A DNA stretch of 40,232 nt from Zygnema cylindricum (taxonomy: Eukaryota; Streptophyta; Zygnematophyceae; Zygnematales; Zygnemataceae). Numbering within the stretch: position 1 is the stretch's first letter; each line of letters opens with the position of its first letter. This document shows, one piece after another, positions 1 through 10,949 of the stretch. The stretch spans positions 1-40,232 of the forward strand of contig JBBHKE010001011.1 of assembly GCA_037447655.1 (NCBI GenBank), given 5' to 3'. Both the position numbers and the translations under genes were made by a program. The notes beneath the pieces are model-generated. The model did not search any database. It worked only from the letters and a program-made list of their open reading frames with translations, and was not told the DNA's origin.

Positions 1-204
1 AGGCGTAGTTTTGGTTACTTAGTTCATTTCGCATCATTTCCTGCACACAATTTTCAAGTGCAGGAATTATTCATTTGATTTATTTTCAGTATTGAGGATT
101 CTCTGCAGCCATCTTTTATTTGTGAAATTGTCCGGACAGCTTAGAGGCGATTTTATGCCTTTGCGTGAAGTGTCTAGTTTTCTATTACATTATAATGAGA
201 AAAA

Positions 205-600
205 CAACACGTCATACACGCCATGTGCCTTCCGCCACGGTGTATGAAGGTCGACCGAAATATCTTTGCACGCTCCATCAGACATCCACTGACCTTAAAA
301 GTTTGCGACAACTTTTTGACATTCCGTTTCGAAAAATTTGATTTTCAATTTCATAATTTAAATCTGGTCGCAAAATTTTCGTACAAAACATTAAATACCT
401 CTGCCCGTACAAATATTATGTACAACTTTTCAGCTTGAAGAATATTTCTAGATTTTAAGAATCTAAAAATTAGCATACGTGGCTCCAATTATAATTGAGA
501 AACGATGTCTACTGGCACGACATAATGGAAGGCCGTGCCAGTAAACACTAGAAATAGACGTATCCGCATGTATACTGGGACCGCCTAATGGAGAACAAGC
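205..600 (-). repeat. Diverged dispersed repeat R1, left copy
   Basis: Read on the minus strand, this block aligns by eye with 35766-37085 on the plus strand. Shared landmarks in order are a start near TCCATTAGGCGGTCC, a second TTCCATTAT box, TCTAGAAATATTCTTCAAG, AAAATTTTGCGACCA, GAAATTGAAAATCAAA, CGCAAACTTTTAAGGTC, TTTCGGTCGACC and CATACACCGTGGCG. The right copy carries a 0.9-kb insertion that this copy lacks, so this copy acts as a paralogous empty site. No coding potential is seen. The repeat class is unknown. Confidence 0.7.
510..543. repeat. Perfect 10-bp inverted repeat (hairpin) inside R1
   Basis: TACTGGCACG (510-519) and CGTGCCAGTA (534-543) are perfect inverted copies around a 14-nt loop. 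The pairing continues outward with mismatches. In the right R1 copy this segment is more degenerate (GGCAGGGTGTTCCATTATGC). Function unknown. Confidence 0.6.
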
Positions 601-1004
601 TCATGCAATTTTTTCGATACACACAGTCTTCCGATACCAGTTATATTCGATATGCGCGCCAGTCTTAAAATGGAATTCGGGAGTGCTCGACATGAGAGCA
701 TTCTTGCACTTGCACCTGAGCCAGAGGTAGCAAAAGTCAAAATTTTGATACCTGAATCAAACATTTTTTTTATTTTCAAACCCTGAAAATCCGAAATCCG
801 CCCCTGTTATGTCACTCTCCTAAATTGTTACCCGGTACCCGATACGCGTTTACGAAAAAAAAGTTAACCGAAACTCAATTTCTCACGGATATCCGTACCC
901 TGCCGTACCCAAATAAATACAAAATTGATGGTACATCTCCCTCATACCTTCCTCGATAACAAGAGTACATAGTTTAATAATGTTCTATAGTATGGAAAAT
1001 AGTA

Positions 1005-1230
1005 TAGTGTTGTGTATTGGCAGGGTTTTGCTGATAATCGATATGTATTTTTTTTTGGTTTGCCGATAATCGATATGTATTTTTTTTGGTTTGCCGATAA
1101 TCGGCATATTGGCACGATATATCGAAACTGGTGCTATCGCTAATAAGAAACTGATAATATTGATTTTTTATTGAGAAAACACTGGTACTGATAACTATTG
1201 ATATGGCACGGAACAGATTACTACACGTGG
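1005..1230 (+). mobile_element. Probable degenerate hAT-type MITE relic
   Basis: The start TAGTGTTGTGTATTGG, followed by TGATAATCGATATG, resembles the left terminus of the two well-defined MITEs at 36242 and 38548 (TAGTGTTGGGTATCG, then a cgataatcgatat-rich stretch). It contains a tandem repeat of a 31-32-bp unit (tttgccgataatcgatatgt plus a T-run) starting at 1027, 1059 and 1090. I could not find a matching right terminus or an 8-bp target duplication, so the right border is a guess. Confidence 0.35.
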
Positions 1231-1675
1231 CATGACACGCAATAAACAATGAAAAATGTAATATAGTATATTATAAAGTACTATTATAAAGCGTAATATA
1301 TTTTTCCACTTATCGCCGAAAACGAATTTGTTGGTCTCGAAGCAATATATTGGTTCCAGAGGACGCAAAAGTCAAAATTTTACATAAGCGAAACCGACCG
1401 TTTTCTTTTTTTTCAAAACCGCAACCGCTTGACCGTCAAAATTTGGCAACCGAATGCGTTTCGGATCCGACGCAGGCAATCGGTTAACGGTCGTTCACGA
1501 TTTCGGTTGACTGTTTGCGACCTCTGATTGGAGCCCTTGACCGTTCGATTATTGATAACTATGGGTATCGGTGTTATCGTGATAAACTTCTTGCCGATAC
1601 ATAACAAATCAAAATAATGTATTGTACACAATTGTAGTAGAACGTACCTTACAATGCTTACTTGATCGTACCCAA

Positions 1676-1693
1676 TTTTTTTTTTTTTTTTTT
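1676..1693. repeat. Poly-T tract (18 T)
   Basis: Eighteen consecutive T. On the minus strand this would be a poly-A tail after about 180 bp of GC-richer sequence (1694-1872) that ends at the copia LTR border. It may mark a small poly-A retroelement, but no pol III boxes or target duplication were found. The rest of 601-1872 is AT-rich spacer with no supportable gene. Confidence 0.4.
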
Positions 1694-1872
1694 AGTCATC
1701 CAGCTGAATCTGCCCCACCCCCAGAAAATGGCACTCGAATCTGTTGCGGAACCGACGCGGGCGGGCGGGTACCGGTCAGGTACGGATTCGGGTACCCGAT
1801 TGCGAACTCTGCGAGCAACGAGTATTGTGGATCGAAGACCCCTTGGCCGATATTCGATATGCACCTAATTTT

Positions 1873-2657
1873 TGAAACTCTAAGACCTCCATAAGTCCTC
1901 AGAGTGGACAGCTTCCAAGAGGCCTCTAGGATAATCCTGACCCCTTTGTGTTTCAGCAAGAATAACTGCCACCTTGGCAGACAAACACTCTGACCACCTG
2001 CACCCCTATGAAGGCAAGTCTCCACTGAGTCGATAGCAAAAAGAATCTTTGAATTTGCTCCCGTGAGCGGTAAGTTATGGAGGGTCAAAGTTGACCTTTT
2101 GTACAGAAGCTCTCTGGGAGAGAGGGTCCTGTCTCCTAATTTTTCTAAGTCCTATCTCTCTCACAGACTCTATCTACTGATGTACGGAACCAATCAGAAT
2201 ATAGTTCCGTACGCAAAAGTACAGCTGCCAGGGTACTTTATGTACGGACATTGTACGACATGGCCTAAATGTCGACACATGTTATATCCGGATTCGGTGC
2301 CATAATCTCAGGAGATTCCACGATCCAATGTAATTTCACCACGCGTCATCCGATGTGGCGATAGCCACAAACCGCCGAAATCTTCTTCCGCGATCTCGTC
2401 GCTAATTCCGGCCGTCCGATTAGAATCGAATTTAATCGTAGCCGTAATAATAACATGCGCAGTATTCGTTTCACTTAAGAAATAAATGCGCGGTATTGAT
2501 TTCTTGATCGTACCGTATTCCGTACTTATACATTACCGGATCTATGTATAGCGTAAACAATTACAGTTAAATGATTTATCTTTTGTTTACATGTTTAAAT
2601 GAATATCAAACTATATACTACGTAATGTTATACCTAAAGTTAACGGCTAAGGCTACC
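1873..2657 (-). mobile_element. Copia LTR (family C type), interrupted by the inverted-repeat element
   Basis: On the minus strand this matches the inner and 3' part of the element C LTRs (21003-22038 and 26389-27445). Landmarks are GGTAGCCTTAGCCGTTAA, the CGGACGGCCGGAATT-like region, the CATGTCGTACAATG-like box, the GGTCAACTTTGACCCTCC region, and the terminal ATGGAGGTCTTAGAGTTTCA whose CA lies at 1874-1873. After the CA the sequence becomes unrelated, as expected at an outer LTR edge. The 5' third of the LTR (TG start, conserved ATG block, hairpin) is missing because another element begins at 2658. It may be a solo LTR or the 3' LTR of a lost element. Confidence 0.8.
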
Positions 2658-2945
2658 TGTCAAGCTCGTGTGCATCGTCGGCACATTTGCACTCCCAGGA
2701 GTTCCGGGGCCTCATTCCACTTTGTACGGACTCTAGGGCACGGAGAAGGAAGAGGACAACTAGCCAGATCAGATCTTTATATTTTCACTTTGGAGCCCTA
2801 CGCAATTTAGTTCACCTGAAACGGAGGCCGAACAGCGGAGTTAGTCCGGTGCAAAGCGTCTGCTCCATTATATTGTGTGTTCTATGTAGCTCTAGTAGAG
2901 GGATACATTAGAGAACGACACGTAACCTTTGGGATTATCCTGTAG

Positions 2946-2971
2946 ATCCTACTGTTAGCTGTCAGTAGGAT
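2946..2971 (+). repeat. 9-bp hairpin in the leader, left arm
   Basis: ATCCTACTG and CAGTAGGAT form a perfect stem around an 8-nt loop. The same hairpin is intact in the right arm at 11885-11910. Role unknown; it lies about 0.3 kb inside the element end. Confidence 0.6.
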
Positions 2972-3908
2972 GTTAGTTTAGGCCCAACAGCCAGGCCAAG
3001 CATTAATGACTTTGGGTCAAAGTTAGGCGGTTTCACGTCGAGTAAGAACTTTGTTTCAATTTTGTGTATTATAAGAGGACCCTCGGCCGCTAATCCAGCC
3101 GGGACCAATCGTCTAACTTTTAGCCCTGAGTGTAGTACAGTCTGTTTGGTCTTATGTCTGTACGATAACAATGGCTGGCCGCTGATTGGCTTGTCACATT
3201 GCTTTGACTTTGGAACTTGCAGTAGGACAAACTCTGGTTGTATAAGGCACTTGGGGCCAAAGGAGACAGGTTGCTTTTTCAGTACTATCTCCTGAGAAAA
3301 CCCCCAGAGAATTAAATCAATCTTTCTGTTGGAGAACGGTTGCATTGTGTCGTTGACTCTATTGCCATCTTTGTTTTGGATTGTCTTTTGTGGATACCGT
3401 AGCATGAGTTGGTAATTGGCACTATCTTCTCTTTGGGCGGTTTGGACTTTCGCTGTTTGAAACTAAGAAGAGTCTTGTCGGATCCTTACGGTGGAACCAG
3501 GAGGGTTGAGGGAGACTTATACCTGACTTCGAGGCCATTGGGAGAGGTTTTCTTTCTGCTGAGTTTGGTCATTGTTACACTCCGGGGTATGTGAATTCGC
3601 TTCACCATTATCATTCATTTTTATCTTTAATTCCATTATCTGGGGCAAGGTGATATTGTTTAATCTGAAAAGCCGATATTTGTTATTTCTATATTTCTGC
3701 GTGGGAGTTATTTGCACACTCTTGTGGTCATCTTTGGGTTTGTCGGGAGTTTTGCGGAAAGGATCGGACGACTCTCATTTCCTTCCTATTTTTTGGAGAG
3801 TAGTTGGGAGTGTGGCATTTCGTGGGCTTCCAGCGGGGTAGCACAGTACTGAAAAAACCACCTGTCTCTTTAGGTTAAAGAGGATAGGTGCTCAGATCAG
3901 AGTACTTT

Positions 3909-3917
3909 TATATAAGG
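3909..3917 (+). promoter_or_regulatory. TATA-like box upstream of gag, left arm
   Basis: TATATAAGG lies 28 bp before the gag ATG at 3946 and is conserved in the other arm at 10941-10949. Its closeness to the ATG suggests a very short gag leader or a start site just upstream of the ORF. Function is inferred from sequence only. Confidence 0.45.
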
Positions 3918-3945
3918 GGATTTAGATCTTCTTCTCCAGTCAGCT

Positions 3946-5865
3946 ATGGGGGGAGGAGAAGTTCTGGATAAGGATCTTCCGGGTGTCAGATCGGAAGAGC
4001 GAAGAGGCAGAAAGCGGTGGCCCAAGAGGAAGAGTCTCAGATGCATGAGGAAACACCCCCCTTTGGCTCCCCTTTACACGTAGAGCGGTTTCTTAGGGGA
4101 GAGATGCCTCCGGAAATTGCAGTCGAAACTCCTCCAACGCAGACAGAGAGGCGACCCTCTCCTCCACCTCCACCTGTCTTTTCCCCCGAGAACTTTCCAA
4201 CTCTGTCCGAGTCAGCCCGAGCTCGGGCAGCAGAGAGGGCGGAGAGGCCGCCCCTTTCTCCTAAAAGCCGTAGAAAATGGTTGGCACACAAAGAAGGGAT
4301 CCCTGGTCCCCTTCCCGAAATTGGTCGCTTTACCAGGTCCAAGGCACCGATAACAGAGATATACATAGATCCAGAGATTCTATCTGACCTTAACCGGCCA
4401 GGTCGCAAGGAAATCGTAGCCCTTTATAATCTCCATGAATTGAAGGTTAAAGAAGGAGTTGGTGTAGCGAGTGGCCAGGTCAGAAAGAGCCAAGGTGGTA
4501 CGCCCAGTGGGAGGTGTAGTAGAGTTACTGAGTAGTTTGTCGTAGAGCGGCTCCTAAACCTCAGCACCGGAGAAACAGGGAGGACCATCAACTTACTACC
4601 CGCAGCCCACCATATCTCAAGAAACTGCTACCAGTAGACCTTCTAGGGGGAGAGCAACTTCTCGGGGCCGGACCAGGGAAGGGAGTAGCAAGCGGAAGTT
4701 ACCTGAGCCCAAGAGAGATTTTTCAACCCGTCTTACCCTACAAGTATGATGTTCCTGCCTACTCTCCTCCTCACCGACGTTCTCCCGGTTCCAGTGAAGG
4801 AACTCCTCCACCAAAAACCTCCAAAAGGCGTACACAGAGACAGACACCTTTCCCTCGTAGTCCTCGGTCATCTCCATCCCCTTCTCCACCAATCCCTCAA
4901 GTACCACCGGTGACTAAACCTATTCTCCACATTCCCTCGGTGGAAACACTTCACCGGGAGGAACAAGCCTCTCTTGGGTATAGAGGAGCAGGACTTCGGG
5001 CAGCTTTTCCCAAGGTGATAAGCTCCTCGTTTCCCAAGGGCCAACTCCAAGGAGATACTGGTCATCTCACTATCTCACCAGTAACCGGACCTTCCTCAAT
5101 GGGGGGGAGTGCCATCTCTCGTCAGACCGCTCCCTCTACCGGAGAAGGAGGCGAGCCCGAGCCAGATGACGCAGATCCAGGGGTAATTTCACCGGTTCAG
5201 TTTGTTAGCCCAACCGGACCATCCTCTTCACACTTCACCAACCTTGCAGAGGAGGGAAAAGAAATGGGGGACGTAAGGATCTTTACAGGAGATAGCTCGG
5301 GAATCGCTTTCTCTGATTTCGAACTGCTGTGGAAGTCGTTCACCCAATCTGAAATCAACAAATACAGGGGAGGGGCCATTCCAGCAGATTTTGAAACAAC
5401 CCTGTTTCCGATGATGGTAAATTATCTAGGTGGAGGAGCTTTGGCCGATTACAAGGAGCGTCAACCTTTGATGATGGCCCCCAGTATCAAAATATCGAAT
5501 CCGGATCTGGACGCCGAGGCTCTTCAGGCAGCAGCCGACCTGGCTGCCGCAGCCGCAGCTCCTCTCACCCCCACTTTCACCATGGATATGAAACTTCACG
5601 CCCAAGGCAGGGCCTATGTCAACCACCTTTAGGCTGTACAGGCAGCCAAAGCGGCCACCCGGATGGTTGCCAATCCTAATCCTTATACCACTCTTCTGGA
5701 CGCTTGGAGACTCCTTTATACAAAAAAGGAACGAAACTGCCATCAAGGAGTTCACAGACTTCCGCTATTTGAAGAATGAAACTCCCCAGACGCTGTTCAA
5801 CCGCCTCTCCAGCCTCTGCCAGAAGACCAAACTGTCCACCATCGAAACACCGAAGTGTGGCCATC
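3946..5865 (+). pseudogene. gag: Broken gag of a gypsy-like LTR element (left arm)
   Basis: The ATG at 3946 (MGGGEVLDKDLPGV) matches the right-arm start at 10912. A single-base deletion near 3995 shifts the frame; reading resumes at 4017-4535 (MAQEEESQ..., proline/serine-rich, including RRPSPPPPPVFSPENF). A deletion near 4722 removes about 760 bp present in the other arm. 4910-5632 encodes the best-preserved capsid-like part: VRIFTGDSSGIAFSDFELLW, an alanine-rich segment and TFTMDMKLHAQGRAYVNHL, ending at a TAG where the other copy has CAG. The frame continues as QAAKAATRMV and FNRLSSLCQKTKL until homology ends. Gag is recognised from its position ahead of CCHC knuckles in the other copy, not from a known motif here. 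Assignment to Ty3/gypsy is an inference. Confidence 0.65.
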
Positions 5866-6310
5866 TGTACGAATTGGTTCAAATACTCCTTTTCCCACCG
5901 CTTCGAAATAGGGAATTGCTAGATAAAATCAGCGATATCGTTAGAGTATTTGAACAGCTCTGAGGGGGTTGAGGCAGAGTAGACGGGATAGCATCTAGAC
6001 ACCGGAACAGTCGTTTTTTCTCGGTTCCACAGATCCAAGGGGACCACCACTTTTGTTCCTTCCGGATCCTCAGGGTCTGATACTGTAACTTGTTCATTCT
6101 ATACGCTCAACTCCATGTTCAACCTTGTCCACGTAGCCATACCCAGCAAAATTTCAAATTGCTTACCTTCCACCACGTGTCCCAAGTGTGAATGAACCGT
6201 GAACTCCCAACTTCACTGTCACACTAATTTCGGTAAGTACTGAACCGAACTCAACAAAAAATAGCTTAAGTCCTGAACAGCTCTCTCTCACAGCTGAGGC
6301 CTAAAGAGGA
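5866..6310 (-). pseudogene. Decayed C-terminal part of the retropepsin region
   Basis: On the minus strand, downstream of the protease ORF, fragments in shifting frames read TEISVTVKLGVHGSFTLG, VVEGKQFEILLGMAT, LNMELSV and EDPEGTKVVVPLDLWNRE. The pattern of beta strands followed by FEILLGM is what one expects after the DTG strand of a retropepsin (the hydrophobic-LLG motif). At least one frameshift and stops break it. The sequence then ends at the junction with the left arm. Confidence 0.5.
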
Positions 6311-7375
6311 CTAAAGCTTTCTTAAAACAACAATTTTTGGCCGGAGTTCCTCGGGCATTTGATGTAACGCTGATGTAGTTATTAAGTTTGGAAGAGCTCC
6401 GATATCCACCACTATATCCTGGTACCCGCCGTATCTATTAAGTTTAAAATTTCCCGTCCTGTTGAGAATAAGAGCCACTGAAAGGGCCTTATAATCCCTA
6501 TCTGCCATAGAGGTTTTTGGTTCTGCCGACATGAAGACTGTCTTGGGCGGTTCTGCCAACGCGACCCTTTTCCTTCTAGTGTGAATTTCTTCCCCTAATG
6601 CCTGAATGAGGGTTTCTTCGGGCAGATTGTGGGAGGAAGCCAGCGTTTTGACATGCGTCAAGGCGTAGGGCATTAAGTGTCGTAGTAGCATAACTGCCGG
6701 TTTGGAGGAAGGAGGGAAAGCTTTGGGCAATGAAATAGGTGAGTCCTCGTCTTCCGATTTCTCCTCTTCCCCCCCCCCTACTTCCTCACTTTCTGCGTCA
6801 GAATTTTTTGTAGGAGGTGTAATTGGCGGATCTGTGGACGGTCTCTCAGCCATGTATCTGTCGAACCATTCCTGATCTGTTATAGTGGTTGAAGTATTTT
6901 CTTTCCGTTGTGTCTTCTTGTAATCTTCAAAACCCGGAGGAAGTTTCTTCGGAGCCGGAGGAGGCGGGTTAGTTGGCTTCAGTCCCAGTCCAATGTTACT
7001 GTTTAGAAGGACTGCTCGCGGGGTAAAGCATAAGGGGCCAGTGGCTTTGCGAATGTGGTCCTTTTGTTCCATCGGTTGTTTGTCTTTTCTTTGGGATGAC
7101 GTTGTAGAGCATAGTTGCTTGCGACTGTCCCCTACACCAACGTTCAATGCTCCGGACAGAAATGTCCTAGCATGTTGAGCCTTTGGAGGCTCCATATCCC
7201 AACCCATTAGGTCATCATAATCTCCACCCAACGTGGTCTGCTGCTCCAGCTCCGCTAGCTTTTGTAGCAGTTCTTGTTTTTGTTTCTGCAGTTTCTGAGC
7301 CGGCGTAAGAGGTTGAGGAGTGCGGGCAGAGGATCTCAGTCGAAGAGCGGCCAGTTCTGTTGCCAAAGCGGCCAA
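6311..7375 (-). pseudogene. Gag-PR linker and retropepsin-like domain with DIG in place of DTG
   Basis: A 354-residue open frame. Its N-terminal part is glutamine/leucine-rich and probably coiled coil (AQKLQKQKQELLQKLAELEQ). The middle is proline-rich and acidic (EEVGGGEEEKSEDEDSP). The end holds VVDIGALPNLI, which fits the retropepsin active-site strand (D-S/T-G-A...N-L-I), but the catalytic triplet is DIG, a change expected to kill activity. The frame overlaps the upstream CCHC frame (7691-7215) by a frameshift near 7380. That could be decay or, less likely, a programmed shift. The first ATG (7375) is probably not a real start, because in-frame codons PKHIIQQQSTQL continue upstream. Confidence 0.6.
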
Positions 7376-7379
7376 CTGA

Positions 7380-7997
7380 GTGCTCTGTTGCTGAATGATA
7401 TGTTTCGGTGTCAGTCTGCTGGGGCTCGGTTATTTGGAGATCGTCCCCAAGGATACAAATGTTACAGCGGCAGAGGATTAACGGAATTTTTCCTTCGCCT
7501 GTAAATAAAACATATTGCATCATCTCTTTCGGAACCCCCTTTTTCCGAAAGCATTCCCCTTCTTGGTGGCCCATGAACCCACAAGCTTCACATTTTGACC
7601 CTTTAGTAGTATACTTCCCCCTTAGCTCATTAGAGATTTGAGCGTCATCGAATTTCAGAAGTCGGATTTGTCTCAACAAGGATTTAGACATTTTAGCGGT
7701 TTCAGAGCGTGGAGTAGGTTTATAGGTTTCCTTAGTGACCGGGGTTCGGTCTCCTCCTCCGCTTCTTTGCTTGAGTTCTAGCTGTTTCCTTGTTCTTTCC
7801 GCACACTCCCTCTCAAACTCCTTCTAATTGATGGCGAGTTCTGGTTTGAGCGTTCGGGGGCACCTCTTCCATCCGTGACCGGGCTGGTTACAGTTCAGGC
7901 ACTCGTAAAGAAAAACTTTTTCATCTCCCCCCATTGCAGGTTCTAGTCCGGCATCCGCTTCCTATTTCCCCTTAAGCTTCCGCAAAGCTTGCAATTC
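7380..7997 (-). pseudogene. Nucleocapsid region with two CCHC zinc knuckles
   Basis: Two CX2CX4HX4C knuckles are readable on the minus strand: CLNCNQPGHGWKRC (about 7860-7900) and CEACGFMGHQEGEC (about 7550-7600, inside the frame that starts at 7691). The first is separated from the second by a TAG after PELAIN (about 7826). It is also cut off from the capsid frame by the stop at about 7998. Zinc knuckles bind genomic RNA in retroelement Gag, which anchors this whole arm as gag-derived. A pair of knuckles separated by about 100 residues is unusual. Confidence 0.65.
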
Positions 7998-10912
7998 TCA
8001 CTGTTTGTTGTGGCTGAGCGATGTTTCCCCGGCGAAACGTGCAAAGTTGGCTCTGGATTTCCCGGTAACAGCCTTTTCTCGTGCCTCGCTATTAACAAAA
8101 TGATCATACAATTTCATAGCAGCCAATGAAATTTCTTGAGCTGTATAATTCCGATCGTGTATAGCTTGACTGGCACTCCAATTGTCCAGAGCTGCCTGTC
8201 CCGTTGGCCCGAAGGAATTTCGAACAGCGACATAATATTTGGTGGCCATAGCTGGTGTATCGATGGTGGACAGTTTGGTCTTCTGGCAGAGGCTGCAGAG
8301 GCGGTTGAACAGCGTCTGGGAAGTTTCATTCTTCAAACAGCGGAAGTCTGCGAACTGCTTGATGGCAGTTTCGTTCCTTTCTGTGTAAAAGAGTCTCCAA
8401 GCGTCCAGAAGAGTGGTACAGGGATAAGGATTGGCAACCATCCGGGTGGCCGCTTCGGCTGCTTGTACAGCCTGAAGGTGGTTGACATAGGCCCTGCCTG
8501 GGGCTTGAAGTTTCATATCCATGGTGAATTTGGGGTTAGAGGAGCTGCGGCTGCGGCAACCAGGGCGGCTGCTGCTTGAAGAGCCTCGGCGTCCAGAGCC
8601 GGATCCGATATTTTGATACTGGGGGCCATCAACAAAGGTTGACGCTCCTTGTAATCGGCCAAAGCTCCTCCGGCTAGATAATTTACCATCATCGGAAACA
8701 GGGTTGTTTCAAAATCTGCTGGAATGGCCCCTCCCCTCTATTTGTTGATTTCAGATTGGGTGAACGACTTCCACAGCAGTTCGAAATTAGAGAAAGCGAT
8801 TCCCAAGCTATCTCCTGTAAAGATCCTTACGTCCCCCATTTCTTTTCCCTCCTCTGCAAGGTTGGTGAACTGTGAAGAGGATGGTCCGGTTGGGCTAACA
8901 AACTGAACCGGTGAAATTACCCCTAGATCTGCGTCGTCTAGCTCGGGCTCGCCTCCTTCTCCGGTAAAGGGAGCGGTCTGACGAGAGATGGCACTCCCCC
9001 CCACTGAGGAAGTTCCAGTTACTAGTGAGATAGTGAGATGACCAGTATCTCCCTGGAGTTGGCCCTTGGGAAACGAGGAGCTTATCACCTTGGGAAAAGC
9101 TGTCCGAAGTCCTGCTCCTCTATACCCAAGAGAGGCCCGTTCCTCCCGGTGAAGTGTTTCCACCGAGGGAATGTGGAGAATAGGTTTAGTCACCAGTGGT
9201 AGTTGAGGGATTGGTGGAGAAGGGGATGGAGTTGACCGAGGACTACGAGGGAAAGGTGTCTGTCTCCGTGTATGCCTTTTGAAGGTTTCTGGTGGAGGAG
9301 TTCCTTCGTTGGAACCGGGAGAACGTCCGTGAGGAGGAGAGTAGGCAGGAACGTCGTACTTGTAGGGTAAGACGGGTGGTCCCGGTGACCCACGGAGTGC
9401 AGCGGCCAGAGAAACAGAAGGCGAAGGAGAGGATGCCTGAGGTGGCGATGGAGGAGGAGTAGTAAGTCCGAGGAAAATGTGTAGTCTCTGGTCTGGTTGT
9501 AGCTGCACCACGGCCTCCACGGTAGAAGATCCCTTGACCGAGACAATGGTAGGGAGATCTCTAGCCGCGGCTACCGGATTACTCGTCAAATCTGCACCCA
9601 ACCCCTTTTTGTTAGATCTTGTTGTTCCCCCCCCTTCCCGCTGAAGAGGGGACTCCAGTCTATGATCCGAAGAAGTCTTGGGAGATGGAGTCCTAGTAGG
9701 GGCAGTCTGCTCGGTAGGTTGTCTCTTAGCAGAGGGCCCTGTCTCTCTAGGAACAGATCCCGGTCCACTAAGGATTCCCCCTGATTTCCGTCTCGCCTCC
9801 CTAATTAGGAACAATTCTTGTTCTAGAGCCCTCTTCCGTTCTTCTTCTAGGGCCTCCCAATCTATGGTGACGGGTCGAGCCCCCGCCGTAGCCTGACTCT
9901 GGGATCAAAGGATCTCCACCAATTTTTGCATGCTGCGTACCACCCCTGAGAGATACGCAATCCCCAAACCGGGTACCTCGGGGTCCGTAGGCCTCGAACG
10001 CCATAGTCTTTCGGATGGTCGGACAACTGGTGCGGAAGGAGACATAGAACTTGGGGAAATTGAGGCAGAAGGAAAGAACGGCTCTTCTTTTACTAGGGGA
10101 GCAAATCGACCTTTGCTGTCCCGATGGTTGAACCGGAAATCTCTCTTGGGCTCAGGTAACTTCCGCTTGCTACTCCCATCCCTGGTCCGGCCCCGAGAAG
10201 TTGCTCTGCCCCTAGAAGGTATACTGGTAGCAGTTTCTTGAGATATCGTGGGCTGCGGGTAGTAAGTTGATGGTCCTCCCTGTTGCTCCGGTGCTGAGGT
10301 TGAGGAGCCGCCCTCCGACGAACTACTCAGTAACTCTACTACACCTCCCACTGGGCGTACCACCCTGGTTCGGTCTGACCTGGCCACTCGCTACACCAAC
10401 TCCTTCTTAACCTTCAATTCATGGAGATTATGAAGGGCTAAGATTTCCTTGCGACCTGGTCGGTTTGGGTCAGACAGAATCTTTGGATCTATGTATATCT
10501 CTGTTATCGGTGCCTTGGACCTGGTAAAGCGACCAATTTTGGGAAGGGGACCAGGGATCGCTTCCTTGTGTGCCAACCCCTTTCTACAGCTTTTAGGAGA
10601 AATGGGCGGCCTCTCCGCCCTCTCCGCTGTTCAAGCTCGGGTTGACTCGGACAGAGTTGGAAAGTTCTCGGGGGAAAAGACAGGTGGAGGTGGAGGAGAG
10701 GGTCGCCTCTCTGGCTGCGTTGGAGGAGTTTCAACTGCAACCTCCGGAGGCATCTCTCCCCTAAGAAATCGCTCTACATGTAAAGGGGAGCCTAAGGGGG
10801 GTGCTTCCTGAGGCATCTGAGACTCTTCCTCTTGGGCCACCGCTTTCTGCCTCTCCTGCTCTTCCGAACTGACACCCGGAAGATCCTTATCCTGAACTTC
10901 TCTTCCCCCCAT
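7998..10912 (-). pseudogene. gag: Broken long gag of the gypsy-like element (right arm)
   Basis: It starts at 10912 (MGGREVQDKDLPGV), just after a conserved TATA-like box. Segments are 10912-10631 (ends at a TGA where the left arm has an Arg codon), 10576-10391, 10387-9905, 9814-8738 and 8522-7998. The first about 650 residues are Pro/Ser/Arg-rich and low in complexity. The capsid-like part follows (VRIFTGDSLGIAFSNFELLW, then GQAALDNWSASQAIHDRNYT). A TAG at 8738-8740 replaces a Tyr codon that is intact in the left arm, and an indel lies between there and 8522. The disordered N-terminal region is far longer than in usual Ty3/gypsy Gag. It carries about 760 bp (roughly 9378-10137) that the left arm has lost. 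Confidence 0.65.
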
Positions 10913-10940
10913 AGCTGAGTGGAGAAGAAGATCTAAATCC

Positions 10941-10949
10941 CCTTATATA
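10941..10949 (-). promoter_or_regulatory. TATA-like box upstream of gag, right arm
   Basis: TATATAAGG on the minus strand, 28 bp before the gag ATG, in the same position as the left-arm copy. Confidence 0.45.

Larger units (their letters stand above)
2658..5865 (+). mobile_element. Left arm of a 9.5-kb inverted repeat: LTR-retroelement leader plus gag
   Basis: The arm begins TGTCAAGCTCGTGTGC. It matches the minus strand from 12199 back to about 8255 along almost its entire length, apart from small indels and one deletion of about 760 bp near 4722. It contains a leader of about 1.3 kb, a TATA-like box and a broken gag. Similarity stops at about 5860 (CACCATCGAAACACCG), where the sequence joins the distal pol part of the opposite copy. 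No second LTR is present, so the LTR length cannot be measured. Two related copies converge tail to tail. The arms differ at many bases, which argues against an assembly duplication. Confidence 0.8.

Noticed and set aside
223-438. 71-codon open frame in the left spacer
   Set aside because: It lies inside repeat R1, is not kept in the homologous right copy, and shows no protein features.
3988-4002. AGATCGGAAGAGCG resembles a sequencing adapter
   Set aside because: The homologous right arm (about 10860-10872, minus) has AGTTCGGAAGAGCAGG in the same gag context, so it is natural sequence that happens to match.
7215-7375. Programmed frameshift between the CCHC and protease frames of the gypsy-like element
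   Set aside because: No slippery site stands out, and the element has many other stops and shifts, so simple decay is the better explanation.
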